NCBI GenBank assembly: GCA_947447615.1
Contig: CANFJQ010000006.1
Coordinates: 1-44,541, forward strand
Origin: Comamonadaceae bacterium
Lineage (GTDB): Bacteria; Pseudomonadota; Gammaproteobacteria; Burkholderiales; Burkholderiaceae_C
Length of the DNA stretch: 44,541 nucleotides
Direction: 5' to 3'
Of the stretch, positions 1 to 9,984 are shown one piece after another (position 1 is the first letter of the stretch; each line of letters opens with the position of its first letter). The notes under the pieces are model-generated. The model was given only the letters and a program-made list of their open reading frames with translations, did no database searches and was not told the DNA's origin. Both the position numbers and the translations under genes were made by a program.

Positions 1-66
1 AGTAGGAATCGAACCTACAACCTTCGGTTTTGGAGACCGACGCTCTGCCAATTGAGCTATACCCCT
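1..66 (-). tRNA. tRNA-Trp (CCA), 3' end cut by window
   Basis: Read on the minus strand, the gene starts AGGGGTATAGCTC, giving a 7-nt acceptor strand and a D-arm with TTGGCAGA. The anticodon arm TCGGT-CTCCAAA-ACCGA has the anticodon CCA, and the T-loop GGTTCGATTCC follows. The 3' acceptor strand lies beyond base 1. It sits 6 bp downstream of the tuf stop, in the same direction, so it is probably processed from the tuf transcript. In betaproteobacteria tuf-trnW normally leads into secE-nusG-rplK, which would lie just outside the window. Confidence 0.96.
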
Positions 67-72
67 TCGCAA

Positions 73-1263
73 TTACGCAATGATTTTGGCAACCACACCG
101 GCGCCGACAGTGCGGCCACCTTCGCGGATAGCAAAACGCAAGCCCTCTTCCATCGCAATGGGGTTGATCAGCTTGACCGTGATCGAGACGTTGTCGCCTG
201 GCATCACCATCTCTTTACCTTCAGGCAACTCGATCGCACCAGTCACGTCCGTCGTGCGGAAGTAAAACTGGGGGCGGTAGTTGTTGAAGAAAGGCGTGTG
301 GCGACCGCCTTCGTCTTTGGACAAAACGTAGATCTCGCCAGTGAAGTGGGTGTGAGGCTTGATCGAACCGGGCTTGCACAGCACTTGGCCGCGCTGCACG
401 TCTTCGCGCTTGGTGCCGCGCAGCAAAATACCCACGTTGTCGCCCGCCTGGCCTTGGTCCAGCAATTTGCGGAACATTTCCACGCCAGTGCAGGTGGTTT
501 TTTGGGTGTCAGCGATACCGACGATCTCGATCTCTTCGCCCACTTTGACGATGCCGCGCTCTACGCGCCCGGTCACCACGGTGCCGCGTCCGGAGATGGA
601 GAAGACGTCTTCCACAGGCATCAAGAAGGCGCCGTCCACTGCGCGCTCGGGCAGGGGGATGTAAGTGTCCAGGGCTTCGGCCAGTTTCATGATCGCGCCT
701 TCGCCCAGCTCGCCCTTGTCGCCTTCGATAGCGAGCTTGGCGCTGCCGTGGATGATCGGAGTAGCGTCGCCGGGGAAGTCGTATTTGTCCAGCAACTCAC
801 GCACCTCCATTTCCACCAGCTCGAGCAGTTCGGCGTCGTCCACCATGTCGCACTTGTTCAGGAACACGATGATGTAGGGAACACCCACCTGGCGCGCCAG
901 CAGGATGTGCTCACGGGTCTGGGGCATGGGACCGTCAGCGGCCGAGCAGACCAAAATAGCGCCGTCCATCTGCGCTGCACCCGTGATCATGTTTTTCACA
1001 TAGTCAGCATGTCCGGGGCAGTCCACGTGGGCGTAGTGGCGGTTAGCCGTTTCGTACTCGACGTGGGCAGTGTTGATAGTGATACCGCGCGCTTTTTCTT
1101 CAGGCGCGGCGTCAATTTGGTCGTAAGCCTTGGCTTCACCGCCAAATTTGGCCGACAAAATTGTCGTGATCGCCGCCGTCAGCGTGGTTTTGCCATGGTC
1201 CACGTGGCCGATGGTGCCTACGTTAACGTGGGGCTTGGTACGCGTGAATTTTTCTTTTCCCAT
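73..1263 (-). CDS. tuf: Elongation factor Tu
   Basis: EF-Tu is the GTPase that carries aminoacyl-tRNA to the ribosomal A site in the cytoplasm. The 396-residue length is normal. The G1 motif GHVDHGKT (19-26), switch I RGITI (59-63), G3 DCPGH (81-85) and G4 NKCD (136-139) are all present, and the C-terminal beta-barrel domains are complete. It is the last protein gene of rpsL-rpsG-fusA-tuf and is followed directly by tRNA-Trp. That mixes the usual tufA upstream context (fusA) with the usual tufB downstream context (trnW). A second tuf copy elsewhere is likely but cannot be seen here. Confidence 0.99.
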   Translation of the reverse strand: MGKEKFTRTKPHVNVGTIGHVDHGKTTLTAAITTILSAKFGGEAKAYDQIDAAPEEKARGITINTAHVEYETANRHYAHVDCPGHADYVKNMITGAAQMDGAILVCSAADGPMPQTREHILLARQVGVPYIIVFLNKCDMVDDAELLELVEMEVRELLDKYDFPGDATPIIHGSAKLAIEGDKGELGEGAIMKLAEALDTYIPLPERAVDGAFLMPVEDVFSISGRGTVVTGRVERGIVKVGEEIEIVGIADTQKTTCTGVEMFRKLLDQGQAGDNVGILLRGTKREDVQRGQVLCKPGSIKPHTHFTGEIYVLSKDEGGRHTPFFNNYRPQFYFRTTDVTGAIELPEGKEMVMPGDNVSITVKLINPIAMEEGLRFAIREGGRTVGAGVVAKIIA

Positions 1264-1374
1264 TTCAATTCTCCAAAAAGAGCAAGGCCCGTGTGTGATT
1301 TAAGGTTTGCACGCTATTGCTAATTCATCCCGCACGGGCACAGGATGGCATAGCGTCGCAGACCGTTTGAAAAT

Positions 1375-3477
1375 TTACTTGGCGCGTGCAGCCATGATGG
1401 CTTCGGACACGTTGCGCGGTGCTTCGGTGTAGTGCTTAAATTCCATGGTGTAGGTAGCGCGACCTTGCGACATAGAACGCAGCGTGGTCGAGTAACCAAA
1501 CATCTCGGACAAGGGCACCTCCGCCTTGATGGCTTTGCCACCGCCGACCATATCGTCCATGCCCTGCACCATGCCACGACGAGAGGACAAATCGCCCATC
1601 ACGTTACCGGCATAGTCTTCGGGCGTTTCGACTTCCACAGCCATCATGGGCTCCAGAATCACCGGCCCCGCTTTTCGGCAGCCTTCTTTGAAGCCGAAAA
1701 TCGCGGCCATCTTGAATGCCAATTCATTCGAGTCCACATCATGGTAGGAGCCGAAGTGCAAAGTCACTTTCACATCTACCACCGGATATCCAGCCAGCAC
1801 GCCTTGCGTCACGGCTTCGTGAATGCCTTTTTCCACGGCGGGAATGTATTCGCGCGGCACCACACCACCTTTGATGGCGTCCACGAATTCAATACCTTTA
1901 CCGGCCTCATTGGGCTCGATCTTGAGCACCACGTGCCCGTACTGACCTTTACCGCCAGACTGACGCACAAACTTGCCTTCGGCCTCTTCGATGGTCTTGC
2001 GAATGGTTTCGCGGTAAGCCACCTGGGGCTTGCCGACATTGGCTTCAACGCCGAATTCGCGCTTCATGCGGTCGACAATAATTTCCAAGTGCAACTCGCC
2101 CATACCTGCGATGAGTGTCTGACCCGACTCTTCGTCGGTCTTGACGCGGAAAGAAGGGTCTTCTTGCGCCAGACGCTGCAAAGCAATACCCATTTTTTCC
2201 TGGTCGGCCTTGGTCTTGGGCTCCACGGCCTGGGTAATCACAGGCTCGGGGAAAATCATGCGCTCGAGCATCACAATCGCGGAGGGATCGCACAAAGTCT
2301 CACCCGTAGTTACGTCTTTCAAGCCGACGCAGGCGGCGATGTCGCCAGCGCGAATTTCACTGACTTCTTCGCGGTTGTTAGCGTGCATTTGCACAATACG
2401 GCCGATACGCTCTTTCTTGCCGCGAATCGGGTTGTACACGCTGTCGCCTTTTTGCAGCACGCCAGAATACACGCGAACAAACGTCAACTGGCCCACAAAC
2501 GGATCGGTCATCAATTTGAAGGCCAGCGCTGAGAATTTCTCTCCGTCGTCAGCTTGGCGCACCACTGGGTTTTCGTCTTCGTCCATGCCGTTCACTGGCG
2601 GAATATCCACGGGCGAGGGCATGAATTCGATCACGGCGTCCAACATACGCTGCACACCTTTGTTCTTAAAGGCCGAACCGCAGTACATGGGCTGGATTTC
2701 GCTGGCAATCGTGCGCGCGCGGATGCCCATTTTGATTTCCGCTTCCGTGAGGTCACCTTCTTCGAGGTACTTGTTCATCAGTTCTTCAGTGGCTTCAGCC
2801 GCAGCTTCTACCATTTTTTCGCGCCACTCTTTGGCCAGTTCGACCAGGTCCGCAGGAATATCGCGGTAGTCGAACAGCATGCCTTGCGAGGCCTCATCCC
2901 AAATGATGGCCTTCATCTTGAGCAAGTCCACCACGCCGACGAAGTTTTCTTCCGCGCCAATTGGAATCACCATAGGCACCGGGCTGGCCTTGAGGCGCAG
3001 TTTCATCTGGTCCACGACCTTGTAGAAATTGGCACCCGTACGGTCCATTTTGTTGACAAAGGCCAGACGCGGCACTTTGTACTTATTGGCCTGACGCCAC
3101 ACCGTTTCAGACTGGGGCTGCACGCCGCCGACCGCACAGTAAACCATGCAGGCGCCGTCTAGCACACGCATAGAACGCTCCACCTCAATGGTGAAATCCA
3201 CGTGTCCAGGAGTGTCGATGATGTTGATGCGGTGTTCGGGCAAGGACTTGTCCATGCCCTTCCAGAAGCAAGTGGTTGCAGCCGAGGTAATCGTGATACC
3301 GCGCTCCTGCTCTTGCTCCATCCAGTCCATGGTGGCCGCGCCATCGTGCACTTCACCGATTTTGTGGTTCACACCGGTGTAAAACAACACGCGCTCGGTC
3401 GTGGTGGTTTTGCCTGCGTCGATATGCGCTGAAATGCCGATGTTGCGGTAGCGCTCAATAGGGGTATGGCGAGCCAT
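1375..3477 (-). CDS. fusA: Elongation factor G
   Basis: EF-G is the GTPase that drives ribosome translocation and, with RRF, ribosome recycling. The start chosen is the ATG at 3477, preceded by AAGAAGGA at good spacing, which gives [14 protein letters not shown] and 700 residues, the family norm. The ORF-track version adds 43 residues that do not resemble the family. AHIDAGKT (17-24), the switch I region with [12 protein letters not shown] and NKMD mark the G domain, and domains II-V run to the C-terminus. It lies between rpsG and tuf in the str operon. The 111-bp gap to tuf is long enough for its own leader, although no terminator is visible. Confidence 0.99.
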   Translation of the reverse strand: MARHTPIERYRNIGISAHIDAGKTTTTERVLFYTGVNHKIGEVHDGAATMDWMEQEQERGITITSAATTCFWKGMDKSLPEHRINIIDTPGHVDFTIEVERSMRVLDGACMVYCAVGGVQPQSETVWRQANKYKVPRLAFVNKMDRTGANFYKVVDQMKLRLKASPVPMVIPIGAEENFVGVVDLLKMKAIIWDEASQGMLFDYRDIPADLVELAKEWREKMVEAAAEATEELMNKYLEEGDLTEAEIKMGIRARTIASEIQPMYCGSAFKNKGVQRMLDAVIEFMPSPVDIPPVNGMDEDENPVVRQADDGEKFSALAFKLMTDPFVGQLTFVRVYSGVLQKGDSVYNPIRGKKERIGRIVQMHANNREEVSEIRAGDIAACVGLKDVTTGETLCDPSAIVMLERMIFPEPVITQAVEPKTKADQEKMGIALQRLAQEDPSFRVKTDEESGQTLIAGMGELHLEIIVDRMKREFGVEANVGKPQVAYRETIRKTIEEAEGKFVRQSGGKGQYGHVVLKIEPNEAGKGIEFVDAIKGGVVPREYIPAVEKGIHEAVTQGVLAGYPVVDVKVTLHFGSYHDVDSNELAFKMAAIFGFKEGCRKAGPVILEPMMAVEVETPEDYAGNVMGDLSSRRGMVQGMDDMVGGGKAIKAEVPLSEMFGYSTTLRSMSQGRATYTMEFKHYTEAPRNVSEAIMAARAK

Positions 3478-3627
3478 GGTGGATCCTTCTTTGATCTGGG
3501 TCTTCAATAATCGGTGCGCTTGAAAGCGCTGCTTGCGGCCGGTCGCTAAGGCTAAAGCACCGCTGCAACAGTGTGATGACACTGCGCCATGGCGGCGCGG
3601 GCACACAGGCCCGCCGGCGCGCGCTGC

Positions 3628-4101
3628 TTAGAAACGGAAGTGCGAGAACGCCTTGTTGGCTTCGGCCATACGGTGCACTTCATCGCGCTTTTTCATGGCG
3701 CCGCCACGGCCTTCGGTGGCTTCGAGCAACTCATTGGCCAAGCGCAGCGCCATAGATTTTTCGCCACGCTTGCGCGCCGCTTCTTTAATCCAGCGCATCG
3801 ACAAGGCCAGACGGCGCACGGGGCGCACTTCAACAGGAACTTGGTAGTTGGCGCCACCGACACGGCGGGATTTGACCTCGACCATGGGTTTGACGTTGTT
3901 GATAGCAACGGTAAAAGCTTCGAGCGGGTCTTTGCCGGGATGTTTCTTTTCAATCTGCTCTAACGCACCGTAAATAATGCGCTCGGCGACTGCTTTTTTG
4001 CCGCCTTCCATGATCACGTTCATGAACTTGGACAGCTCGACATTGCCGAATTTTGGATCGGGCAGGATTTCACGTTTGGGGACTTCGCGACGACGTGGCA
4101 T
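3628..4101 (-). CDS. rpsG: 30S ribosomal protein S7
   Basis: S7 is the primary 16S rRNA 3'-domain binder that organises the 30S head. The ATG at 4101 follows AGAGGTG at 6 nt and gives [19 protein letters not shown], 157 residues. The ORF track runs 27 codons further upstream without resemblance to S7. The sequence is collinear with the family, from the basic N-terminus to the C-terminal AFSHFRF. In E. coli S7 represses its own operon through the rpsL-rpsG intergenic region. The 164-bp gap here could hold such a site, but I could not identify it from sequence. Confidence 0.98.
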   Translation of the reverse strand: MPRRREVPKREILPDPKFGNVELSKFMNVIMEGGKKAVAERIIYGALEQIEKKHPGKDPLEAFTVAINNVKPMVEVKSRRVGGANYQVPVEVRPVRRLALSMRWIKEAARKRGEKSMALRLANELLEATEGRGGAMKKRDEVHRMAEANKAFSHFRF

Positions 4102-4265
4102 TTTTTCACCTCTTTGCTTCAGTTGGCATCCACTTGGGACACCGCGGGAGCCATAGGACTCCCACTTACTCGACCCACACAAACAATTTTGCGCTTCGGG
4201 TCACTACGCTGCACCACCGCGCCACGCGGGGAACAGCACCTAAAAACGACCGGGGAAACCCCGAA

Positions 4266-4643
4266 TTACTTGGCCTTGGGGCGCTTGGCGCCGTATTTGG
4301 AACGCGACTGCTTGCGGTCTTTCACGCCTTGCAAGTCCAGCGAACCGCGCACGATGTGGTAACGGACACCGGGCAAATCCTTAACACGACCGCCACGCAC
4401 CAGCACCACGCTGTGCTCTTGCAGGTTGTGGCCTTCGCCTCCGATGTAGGAAATAACTTCAAAACCGTTGGTCAAGCGCACTTTGGCCACTTTACGCAGC
4501 GCAGAATTGGGCTTCTTGGGGGTGGTGGTGTACACGCGGGTGCAAACGCCGCGGCGCTGCGGCGAGTTCTGCATCGCAGGGCTTTTGGACTTGATCGTTT
4601 CGACCTCGCGCCCCTGACGCACTAGCTGGTTAATGGTTGGCAC
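4266..4643 (-). CDS. rpsL: 30S ribosomal protein S12
   Basis: S12 sits at the decoding centre and controls translational accuracy; it is the classic streptomycin-resistance locus. It has 125 residues, starting [13 protein letters not shown], with the conserved [15 protein letters not shown] and [15 protein letters not shown] segments. The lysine that commonly mutates to streptomycin resistance is the wild-type form (TPKKPNSA). The start codon is GTG (4643-4641), not ATG, with a perfect AGGAGG (4649-4654) five bases upstream. It is the first gene of the str operon, with dacC upstream in the same direction. Confidence 0.98.
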   Translation of the reverse strand: MPTINQLVRQGREVETIKSKSPAMQNSPQRRGVCTRVYTTTPKKPNSALRKVAKVRLTNGFEVISYIGGEGHNLQEHSVVLVRGGRVKDLPGVRYHIVRGSLDLQGVKDRKQSRSKYGAKRPKAK

Positions 4644-4711
4644 TTAAGCCTCCTAATGAAAATTCCCCCGCTGCGCAGGAGCTATACGATTCAAAAACTT
4701 CGAAAACACAG

Positions 4712-4750
4712 AGCCCTTCGGAAGTTTCCGAAAAGCCTTCTAATATACCA
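4712..4750 (-). promoter_or_regulatory. Candidate str-operon -10 element and leader inverted repeat
   Basis: On the minus strand a TATATT hexamer (4747-4742) lies about 100 bp before the rpsL start. Just downstream, within the predicted 5' leader, is a perfect 7-bp inverted repeat TTCGGAA-AC-TTCCGAA (4717-4732). No good -35 hexamer is visible. The arrangement suits a ribosomal-protein operon promoter with a hairpin at the 5' end of the mRNA, but this is inference from spacing only. Confidence 0.4.
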
Positions 4751-4796
4751 GATATTGCTTGGACTTGCGCCGGCGCGCCGCTGACTGTAGCGATTA

Positions 4797-5963
4797 CTAA
4801 CGTATCCAGAGGCGCAAAGCGTCCCAGGCGCGGCCGAAAATACCGGCTTGGTCCACGGCATCTAGCGCCTGCAGGGGCATTTGCGCCACCTCTATGCCGC
4901 CCGAGAGCACGCGCAGGGTCGCCACCTCCTGGCCTTTGGCGATGGGCGCCAAAAGTGGTTCTTTGCGCACGACTTCGGTGCTCACTTTGCCAGCGCTGCC
5001 GGCCGGCAATGCCAACACAACGCCCTGCGGATGGCCTACGCGCACGGTGGAAGCGCTGCCTTTCCAGACCTGCGCTGTCACCACGGCCTGGCCGGGATCG
5101 AACAATTTGACCGGCTCAAAGGCGGTAAAGCCCCAGTTGAGGAGCTTTTGGGATTCATTGGCGCGGGCATTTTCATTGGCGGTGCCCAAAACAATAGACA
5201 ACAGGCGCCGACTCGGACTGGCCCCTTGCGAGCCCAGGCTGGCGTAGTCGCGCCGGGCGGTGGCCACCATGCAGTAACCGGCGGCTTCGGTATAGCCAGT
5301 TTTAAGTCCATCGACCGTGGGGTCGCGCTGCAACAAGAGGTTGCGATTGGTGTCATTGGCCGCCGGGGTGCCGGGGTAGCGGTATTTTTTCAGGGCGTAA
5401 TAGCCGACGTACTGCGGGAAATCGGCCATCAAACGGGTCGCCAGGATGCCCAGGTCGCGCGCCGTGGTGGTGTGACCGGCCTCGGTCAGACCTTCGGGGT
5501 TTTTGTAGCTGGTGCCTTTGAGGCCCAGCACTTGGGCCTGCGCATTCATCATTCGCACAAAGCGCGCCACATCGCCGCCCACGCCCTCGGCAAGCGCGAT
5601 GGTGGCGTCATTGCCCGACTGCACCACCATGCCCTTGATCAGGTCTTCCACCGGTACTTGCATTTTGGGGTCGATGAACATGCGCGAGCCTGGCATTTTC
5701 CAAGCGCGCTCACTGACGGGAAATTTCTGATCCAGGCTGATCTTGCCGGACTTCAAGGCATCAAACACCAGGTACGCGGTCATCAGCTTGGTAAGCGAGG
5801 CTGGTTCCACCTGCATGTCCGCGTCTTTGGCCGCCAGCACCTGGTGTGCCGACACATCGAGCAACAAATAAGCGCGCGCCGCGATTTCGGGTGGCTGGGG
5901 GCTTTGCGCATGGGCACCGGCCAATAAGGAAATAGCGAGCAGGCAGGAAGCAACAAATTTCAT
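4797..5963 (-). CDS. dacC: D-alanyl-D-alanine carboxypeptidase (PBP5/6 type)
   Basis: This enzyme trims the terminal D-Ala from periplasmic peptidoglycan pentapeptides. The start chosen is the ATG at 5963, giving MKFVASCLLAISLLAGAHAQ, a signal peptide with cleavage after AHA or AQS, and 388 residues. The ORF-track start adds an N-terminus that would hide the signal. Motifs are SLTK (Ser56, Lys59), SGN near residue 111 and KTG near 216 (DGLKTGYT). A PBP5_C-like domain follows, and the C-terminal tail ending ALRLWIR may be the amphipathic membrane anchor. The symbol dacC is by family resemblance; dacA is equally possible. It lies upstream of rpsL in the same direction but is probably transcribed separately. 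Confidence 0.93.
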   Translation of the reverse strand: MKFVASCLLAISLLAGAHAQSPQPPEIAARAYLLLDVSAHQVLAAKDADMQVEPASLTKLMTAYLVFDALKSGKISLDQKFPVSERAWKMPGSRMFIDPKMQVPVEDLIKGMVVQSGNDATIALAEGVGGDVARFVRMMNAQAQVLGLKGTSYKNPEGLTEAGHTTTARDLGILATRLMADFPQYVGYYALKKYRYPGTPAANDTNRNLLLQRDPTVDGLKTGYTEAAGYCMVATARRDYASLGSQGASPSRRLLSIVLGTANENARANESQKLLNWGFTAFEPVKLFDPGQAVVTAQVWKGSASTVRVGHPQGVVLALPAGSAGKVSTEVVRKEPLLAPIAKGQEVATLRVLSGGIEVAQMPLQALDAVDQAGIFGRAWDALRLWIR

Positions 5964-6058
5964 GAATTCAAAACCTTTGGGAGTGGAGTGCAGCGCGCGC
6001 ATCGGCGGGGCGTTTGTAAAAATAAGAATGGTGTGATGCGGCAGCGTAGGCCACAAGC

Positions 6059-6706
6059 TCAATGCCCAGCCACATGGCGTGCGACCAAGTCGCGCAGCAA
6101 GGGCAATTGTCCGTGAAAAAAATGCCCCACTCCGGGCAAGACCACTAGCGGCAGGTTTTGCGGGCGGGCCCAGTCCAGCGCGGCGGCCAGGGGCACGGTG
6201 TCATCTTCCTCCCCGTGCAGCACCAAGGTTTTGGCATGCAAGTCCTTGGGCAGCTCGGCAACGTCAAACCGTCCTGCGGCCGTGCCGACCAAAACCACAC
6301 GGTCTAGGGTGCGCACCGCATGCAAAGCCTGCACCGCGTGGGAGGTCACGAAAGCACCGAAAGAAAAACCGGCCAATGCAAGCACCCCTTGCTGGGCTGC
6401 GGGAGAAAAATGCTCAATCACCGCAAGCAGATCTTGCAATTCGCCACGCCCTTCGTCATGGGCGCCTTCGCTGGCGCCCACGCCCCGGAAATTAAAACGT
6501 ACCGCCATCCAGCCCGACTGCACAAAAGCGCGCGCCATGGTTTGCACGACTTTGTTGTCCATGGTGCCGCCAAAAAGCGGATGGGGGTGGGCAATCACCG
6601 CCACGCCGACCGGTTTTTGTCCTGCCTCCAGGGCTGGCATGTCCACCAAGGTTTGCAGGCTGCCTGCTGGCCCCTGAATTGCCAGCTGCTGGGTACGCGG
6701 ATGCAT
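6059..6706 (-). CDS. Alpha/beta hydrolase (COG2945-like)
   Basis: A cytoplasmic alpha/beta-hydrolase of 215 residues with no signal peptide. It has the short-form pattern of this family: HPHPLFGGTMDNKV near residue 40, FNFRGVGAS at 71-79, nucleophile elbow GFSFG with Ser115, an acidic residue in HGEEDDTVP, and the catalytic His in GVGHFF. The substrate is not predictable; related proteins are often annotated as esterases. It ends 95 bp before dacC and starts 6 bp after the ferredoxin stop, so it looks like the distal gene of a VanZ-ferredoxin-hydrolase transcription unit. Confidence 0.85.
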   Translation of the reverse strand: MHPRTQQLAIQGPAGSLQTLVDMPALEAGQKPVGVAVIAHPHPLFGGTMDNKVVQTMARAFVQSGWMAVRFNFRGVGASEGAHDEGRGELQDLLAVIEHFSPAAQQGVLALAGFSFGAFVTSHAVQALHAVRTLDRVVLVGTAAGRFDVAELPKDLHAKTLVLHGEEDDTVPLAAALDWARPQNLPLVVLPGVGHFFHGQLPLLRDLVARHVAGH

Positions 6707-6712
6707 GCGCGC

Positions 6713-7075
6713 TTAGCGCCCTAAGCTGGGGGGCAGGCGCAGGCGCTCGACCGGTTTGCCGCCCAGCAGGTGGCTGTCGACGATTTCGTCGATATCGGCG
6801 CTGTCCACATAGGTGTACCAAACCGCCTCGGGATACACCACTGCCACCGGGCCACCGGCGCAGCGGTCTAGACAGCCAGCTTTGTTGACGCGCACCTGGC
6901 CAGGCCCATTGTGGTCGGCATCACGGATGCGCTGCTTGCAGCGGTCAAACCCGGCTTGCGCCTGGTGTTGCGCGCAACATTCTTCGCCGCTTTTGCGTTC
7001 GTTCAGGCAGAAAAAAATATGGCGCGCGTAATAGCTGGTGTCTGCGGCTGGCGCAGCGGATGGGGTGGAAGTCAT
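6713..7075 (-). CDS. Thioredoxin-like [2Fe-2S] ferredoxin
   Basis: A 120-residue protein resembling thioredoxin-fold [2Fe-2S] ferredoxins. Cysteines occur at 23, 33, 34, 46, 68 and 72. The likely cluster ligands are Cys23, Cys33 or Cys34, and the GCLDRC pair (68, 72), matching the family layout of two cysteines in the first loop and CxxxC in the second. AVVYPEAVWYTYV forms the following strands. Its start overlaps the VanZ stop by 4 bp (ATGA), so translation is probably coupled. The electron-transfer partner is unknown. Confidence 0.85.
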   Translation of the reverse strand: MTSTPSAAPAADTSYYARHIFFCLNERKSGEECCAQHQAQAGFDRCKQRIRDADHNGPGQVRVNKAGCLDRCAGGPVAVVYPEAVWYTYVDSADIDEIVDSHLLGGKPVERLRLPPSLGR

Positions 7076-8193
7076 GCGCCGATTTTAGGTTCGCTGCTGC
7101 TTATGCGAATCCGGGCCAGCGCCAACGCGATGGCCGCATAGGGCCAGAGCCAGCCCAGCCATTCGGCCAAACCATTAAAGCGCACAAAGCGGCCCTGCTC
7201 CCAGGACTGCAAGGTTTGCGCGAAATACGGGCTCTCTGGCGCCTGATTGAGCAAGGCCACATGGCCGCACAGCAGCACGAAGACCAGGACCAATGCCCAG
7301 CGCCAGCGCAGGCGCGCCAGGGCCACAGCCAGGGCCAAGGCGCCCAGCAGGCCGGCGGAGGTGGTGGCGTCCAGCCAAGACCACATATGCGTTGGCCCCC
7401 AGCTCAGGGCGGCCGAGAGGCCGCTGGCGCTCACGCCCACGACCGTCACGGCCAGACTGAGCCAGACGCGGTGCCTGGGCCTGTGCAGAACGCCAAAGCC
7501 CAGCAAACAAGGAGCCAACAAACCGGTAACCACGCAGGCCAGCGTGGCGGCTGATCCCAGCGGCCCGGCGTCGATGGCAGGTAATAATTTGTGCACTTGC
7601 GCGTCGTCCAACCAATGCGCGCCCATGCCGAGCAAGGCCTGGGCTAAATCTTGCAAACCGCCCCACACATGGCCCAGGCCGAAGGGCACGGCCGAGGGAA
7701 ACAAGAGCGCGGCCGGCCAGCTCAGTAGCAGCACCAGCACCCCGCGCGATTGCGGCGCCAGCCACCGGTTTTGCCAGCGGTCCCAGCGCGCCAAGCCGCC
7801 GCGCCGCGCCAAGTACAGCGCCGCTAGCGCGCCCACGATGGTGCCTAGGGTGTTGAGCAACCAGTCCTCGCGCGAGGCGACGCGCTGGGGCAAATAGCTT
7901 TGCAAAGTTTCCAGCACCAAGGACAGCAGCGTGCCACAGGCCACCGCCAGCCAAGCGGGAGGTACCCGGTGACGGGTGCGCAAAGCCAGCCAGGCCAGCA
8001 AAGCGCCCAGCGGCACATAGCCGACGATATTGATAGCGACGTCAAAGCCAGTCCAGTAGCGCGGCAGCGGAGCGGCCAAAAAGGCCCAGGGTGCAATGCC
8101 CTGGTCACGCCAATCGGCAAAGGGGTACAGGCTGGCATAGACCACCAGCGTGCAGTACATCCAGGTGAGCGGCCAGGCAGCGGATTTGTGCAT
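7072..8193 (-). CDS. VanZ-family integral membrane protein
   Basis: A 373-residue polytopic inner-membrane protein. The N-terminal half carries the VanZ-like pattern: SLYPFADWRD after the first segment, FDVAINIVGYVPLGALL (about residues 49-65), and SLVLETLQSYLPQRVASREDWLLNTLGTIVG (about 90-120). About five further hydrophobic segments follow. VanZ of enterococci gives low-level teicoplanin resistance, but the role of this long proteobacterial form is not established. It overlaps the downstream ferredoxin gene by 4 bp and lies 12 bp after hemJ in the same direction. Confidence 0.8.
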   Translation of the reverse strand: MHKSAAWPLTWMYCTLVVYASLYPFADWRDQGIAPWAFLAAPLPRYWTGFDVAINIVGYVPLGALLAWLALRTRHRVPPAWLAVACGTLLSLVLETLQSYLPQRVASREDWLLNTLGTIVGALAALYLARRGGLARWDRWQNRWLAPQSRGVLVLLLSWPAALLFPSAVPFGLGHVWGGLQDLAQALLGMGAHWLDDAQVHKLLPAIDAGPLGSAATLACVVTGLLAPCLLGFGVLHRPRHRVWLSLAVTVVGVSASGLSAALSWGPTHMWSWLDATTSAGLLGALALAVALARLRWRWALVLVFVLLCGHVALLNQAPESPYFAQTLQSWEQGRFVRFNGLAEWLGWLWPYAAIALALARIRISSSEPKIGA

Positions 8194-8205
8194 GGCACGG
8201 TACCG

Positions 8206-8634
8206 TTAAAAAGGCTTGAGTATTACCAGCAATACCGCCGCCACCAGGAAGAGCACCGGGATTTCGTTGAACCAGCGAAACCACACATGGCTGCGCAAAG
8301 CGGTTTGCACTTCCAATTGGCGCAGGATGCGGGCGCACAAATGGTGGTAGCCCAGGGTCAGGATGACAACGACGAGCTTGGCGTGCATCCAGCCATTGCC
8401 CGGCCCCAGGCCGATGCCGTAATAGAGCCACAAAGCCAGCCCCAAGCCCAGCGCCGGGATGGCCAGGATGGTGCTAAAGCGCAAAAGCTTGCGCGCCATG
8501 AGCAGTAAGCGGGCGCGTTCGGCTTCGGAACCGGGCTCGACCATGGCCAAATTCACAAAAATGCGCGGCAGGTAAAACAGCCCGGCAAACCAGCTGGCGA
8601 CGAAAACAATGTGGAAGGCTTTGACCCAGAGCAT
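8206..8634 (-). CDS. hemJ: Protoporphyrinogen IX oxidase, HemJ type
   Basis: HemJ oxidises protoporphyrinogen IX to protoporphyrin IX in the inner membrane, the penultimate step of haem synthesis in bacteria lacking HemG and HemY. From the ATG at 8634 the protein has 142 residues, the family norm. It starts MLWVKAFHIVFVASWFAGL with the conserved His in the first helix. FYLPRIFVN and WMHAKL (conserved Lys) follow, with four membrane segments in all. The longer ORF-track start adds 22 unrelated residues. It is divergent from hemB, another haem gene, across a 323-bp gap. Confidence 0.9.
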   Translation of the reverse strand: MLWVKAFHIVFVASWFAGLFYLPRIFVNLAMVEPGSEAERARLLLMARKLLRFSTILAIPALGLGLALWLYYGIGLGPGNGWMHAKLVVVILTLGYHHLCARILRQLEVQTALRSHVWFRWFNEIPVLFLVAAVLLVILKPF

Positions 8635-8683
8635 GGGCAAAGTGTAGCGGCAGCCCCGCTGGGCGAAGGGCCCAATCGCGGGC

Positions 8684-8710
8684 AAAAAAAACCCCAGCAC
8701 ATGGCCGGGG
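8684..8710 (-). terminator. Intrinsic terminator of the candidate sRNA
   Basis: On the minus strand a 7-bp stem CCCCGGC-CAUGU-GCUGGGG (one G.U pair) is followed immediately by eight T (8691-8684). It stands upstream of hemJ in the hemJ direction, so it cannot serve hemJ. It only makes sense for a transcript that begins inside the hemJ-hemB gap. Confidence 0.75.
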
Positions 8711-8781
8711 TGTTAAGCCTATTTGCTGTCACACATCAAGGCCCCGCTCAGGGAGGAAAAGCGGGGGGAACCGAAGTTCCC
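8684..8781 (-). ncRNA. Candidate small RNA between hemJ and hemB (not recognised)
   Basis: On the minus strand three hairpins lie in a row. First, GGGAAC-UUCG-GUUCCC (8781-8766) is a perfect UUCG tetraloop stem at the predicted 5' end. Second, CCCCGCU/AGCGGGG (8766-8742) has an 11-nt loop UUUCCUCCCUG, rich in anti-Shine-Dalgarno sequence. Third, CCCCGGC/GCUGGGG is followed by eight U (8710-8684). A TATACT box 7 bp upstream would start transcription at or next to G8781, giving about 98 nt. It does not match 6S, 4.5S, tmRNA or any riboswitch I know. The gap holds no protein gene. Existence is inferred from structure; function is unknown. Confidence 0.65.
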
Positions 8782-8788
8782 AGCCAAA

Positions 8789-8816
8789 AGTATATCTTTC
8801 TTGGCAAAAAAGTCAC
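8789..8816 (-). promoter_or_regulatory. Candidate sigma-70 promoter of the small RNA
   Basis: Minus strand: GTGACT (8816-8811, four of six matches to the -35 consensus), a 16-bp spacer, then TATACT (8794-8789, five of six matches to the -10 consensus). The expected start point is 8782/8781, exactly at the first base of the tetraloop hairpin. Confidence 0.55.
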
Positions 8817-8912
8817 GAATTTTTTATTTTGTTTAAAAAAAATGTTTTATGTGTTGTAAACGGCACAAAAGCGCAACGCGCGCCTGCACCAGCCAAGGGC
8901 TTGGGGCTGTGA

Positions 8913-9974
<1,062 letters not shown>

Positions 9975-9984
9975 CGCAGCGCCC

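Noticed and set aside
52-1323. 423-residue plus-strand ORF opposite tuf
   Set aside because: It is the antisense shadow of EF-Tu, rich in His/Val/Ala as expected for a reverse frame of a high-GC gene, with no family resemblance.
1432-3162. Long plus-strand ORFs opposite fusA (366 and 202 residues)
   Set aside because: Shadow frames of EF-G; codon pattern mirrors the real gene and no start signals precede them.
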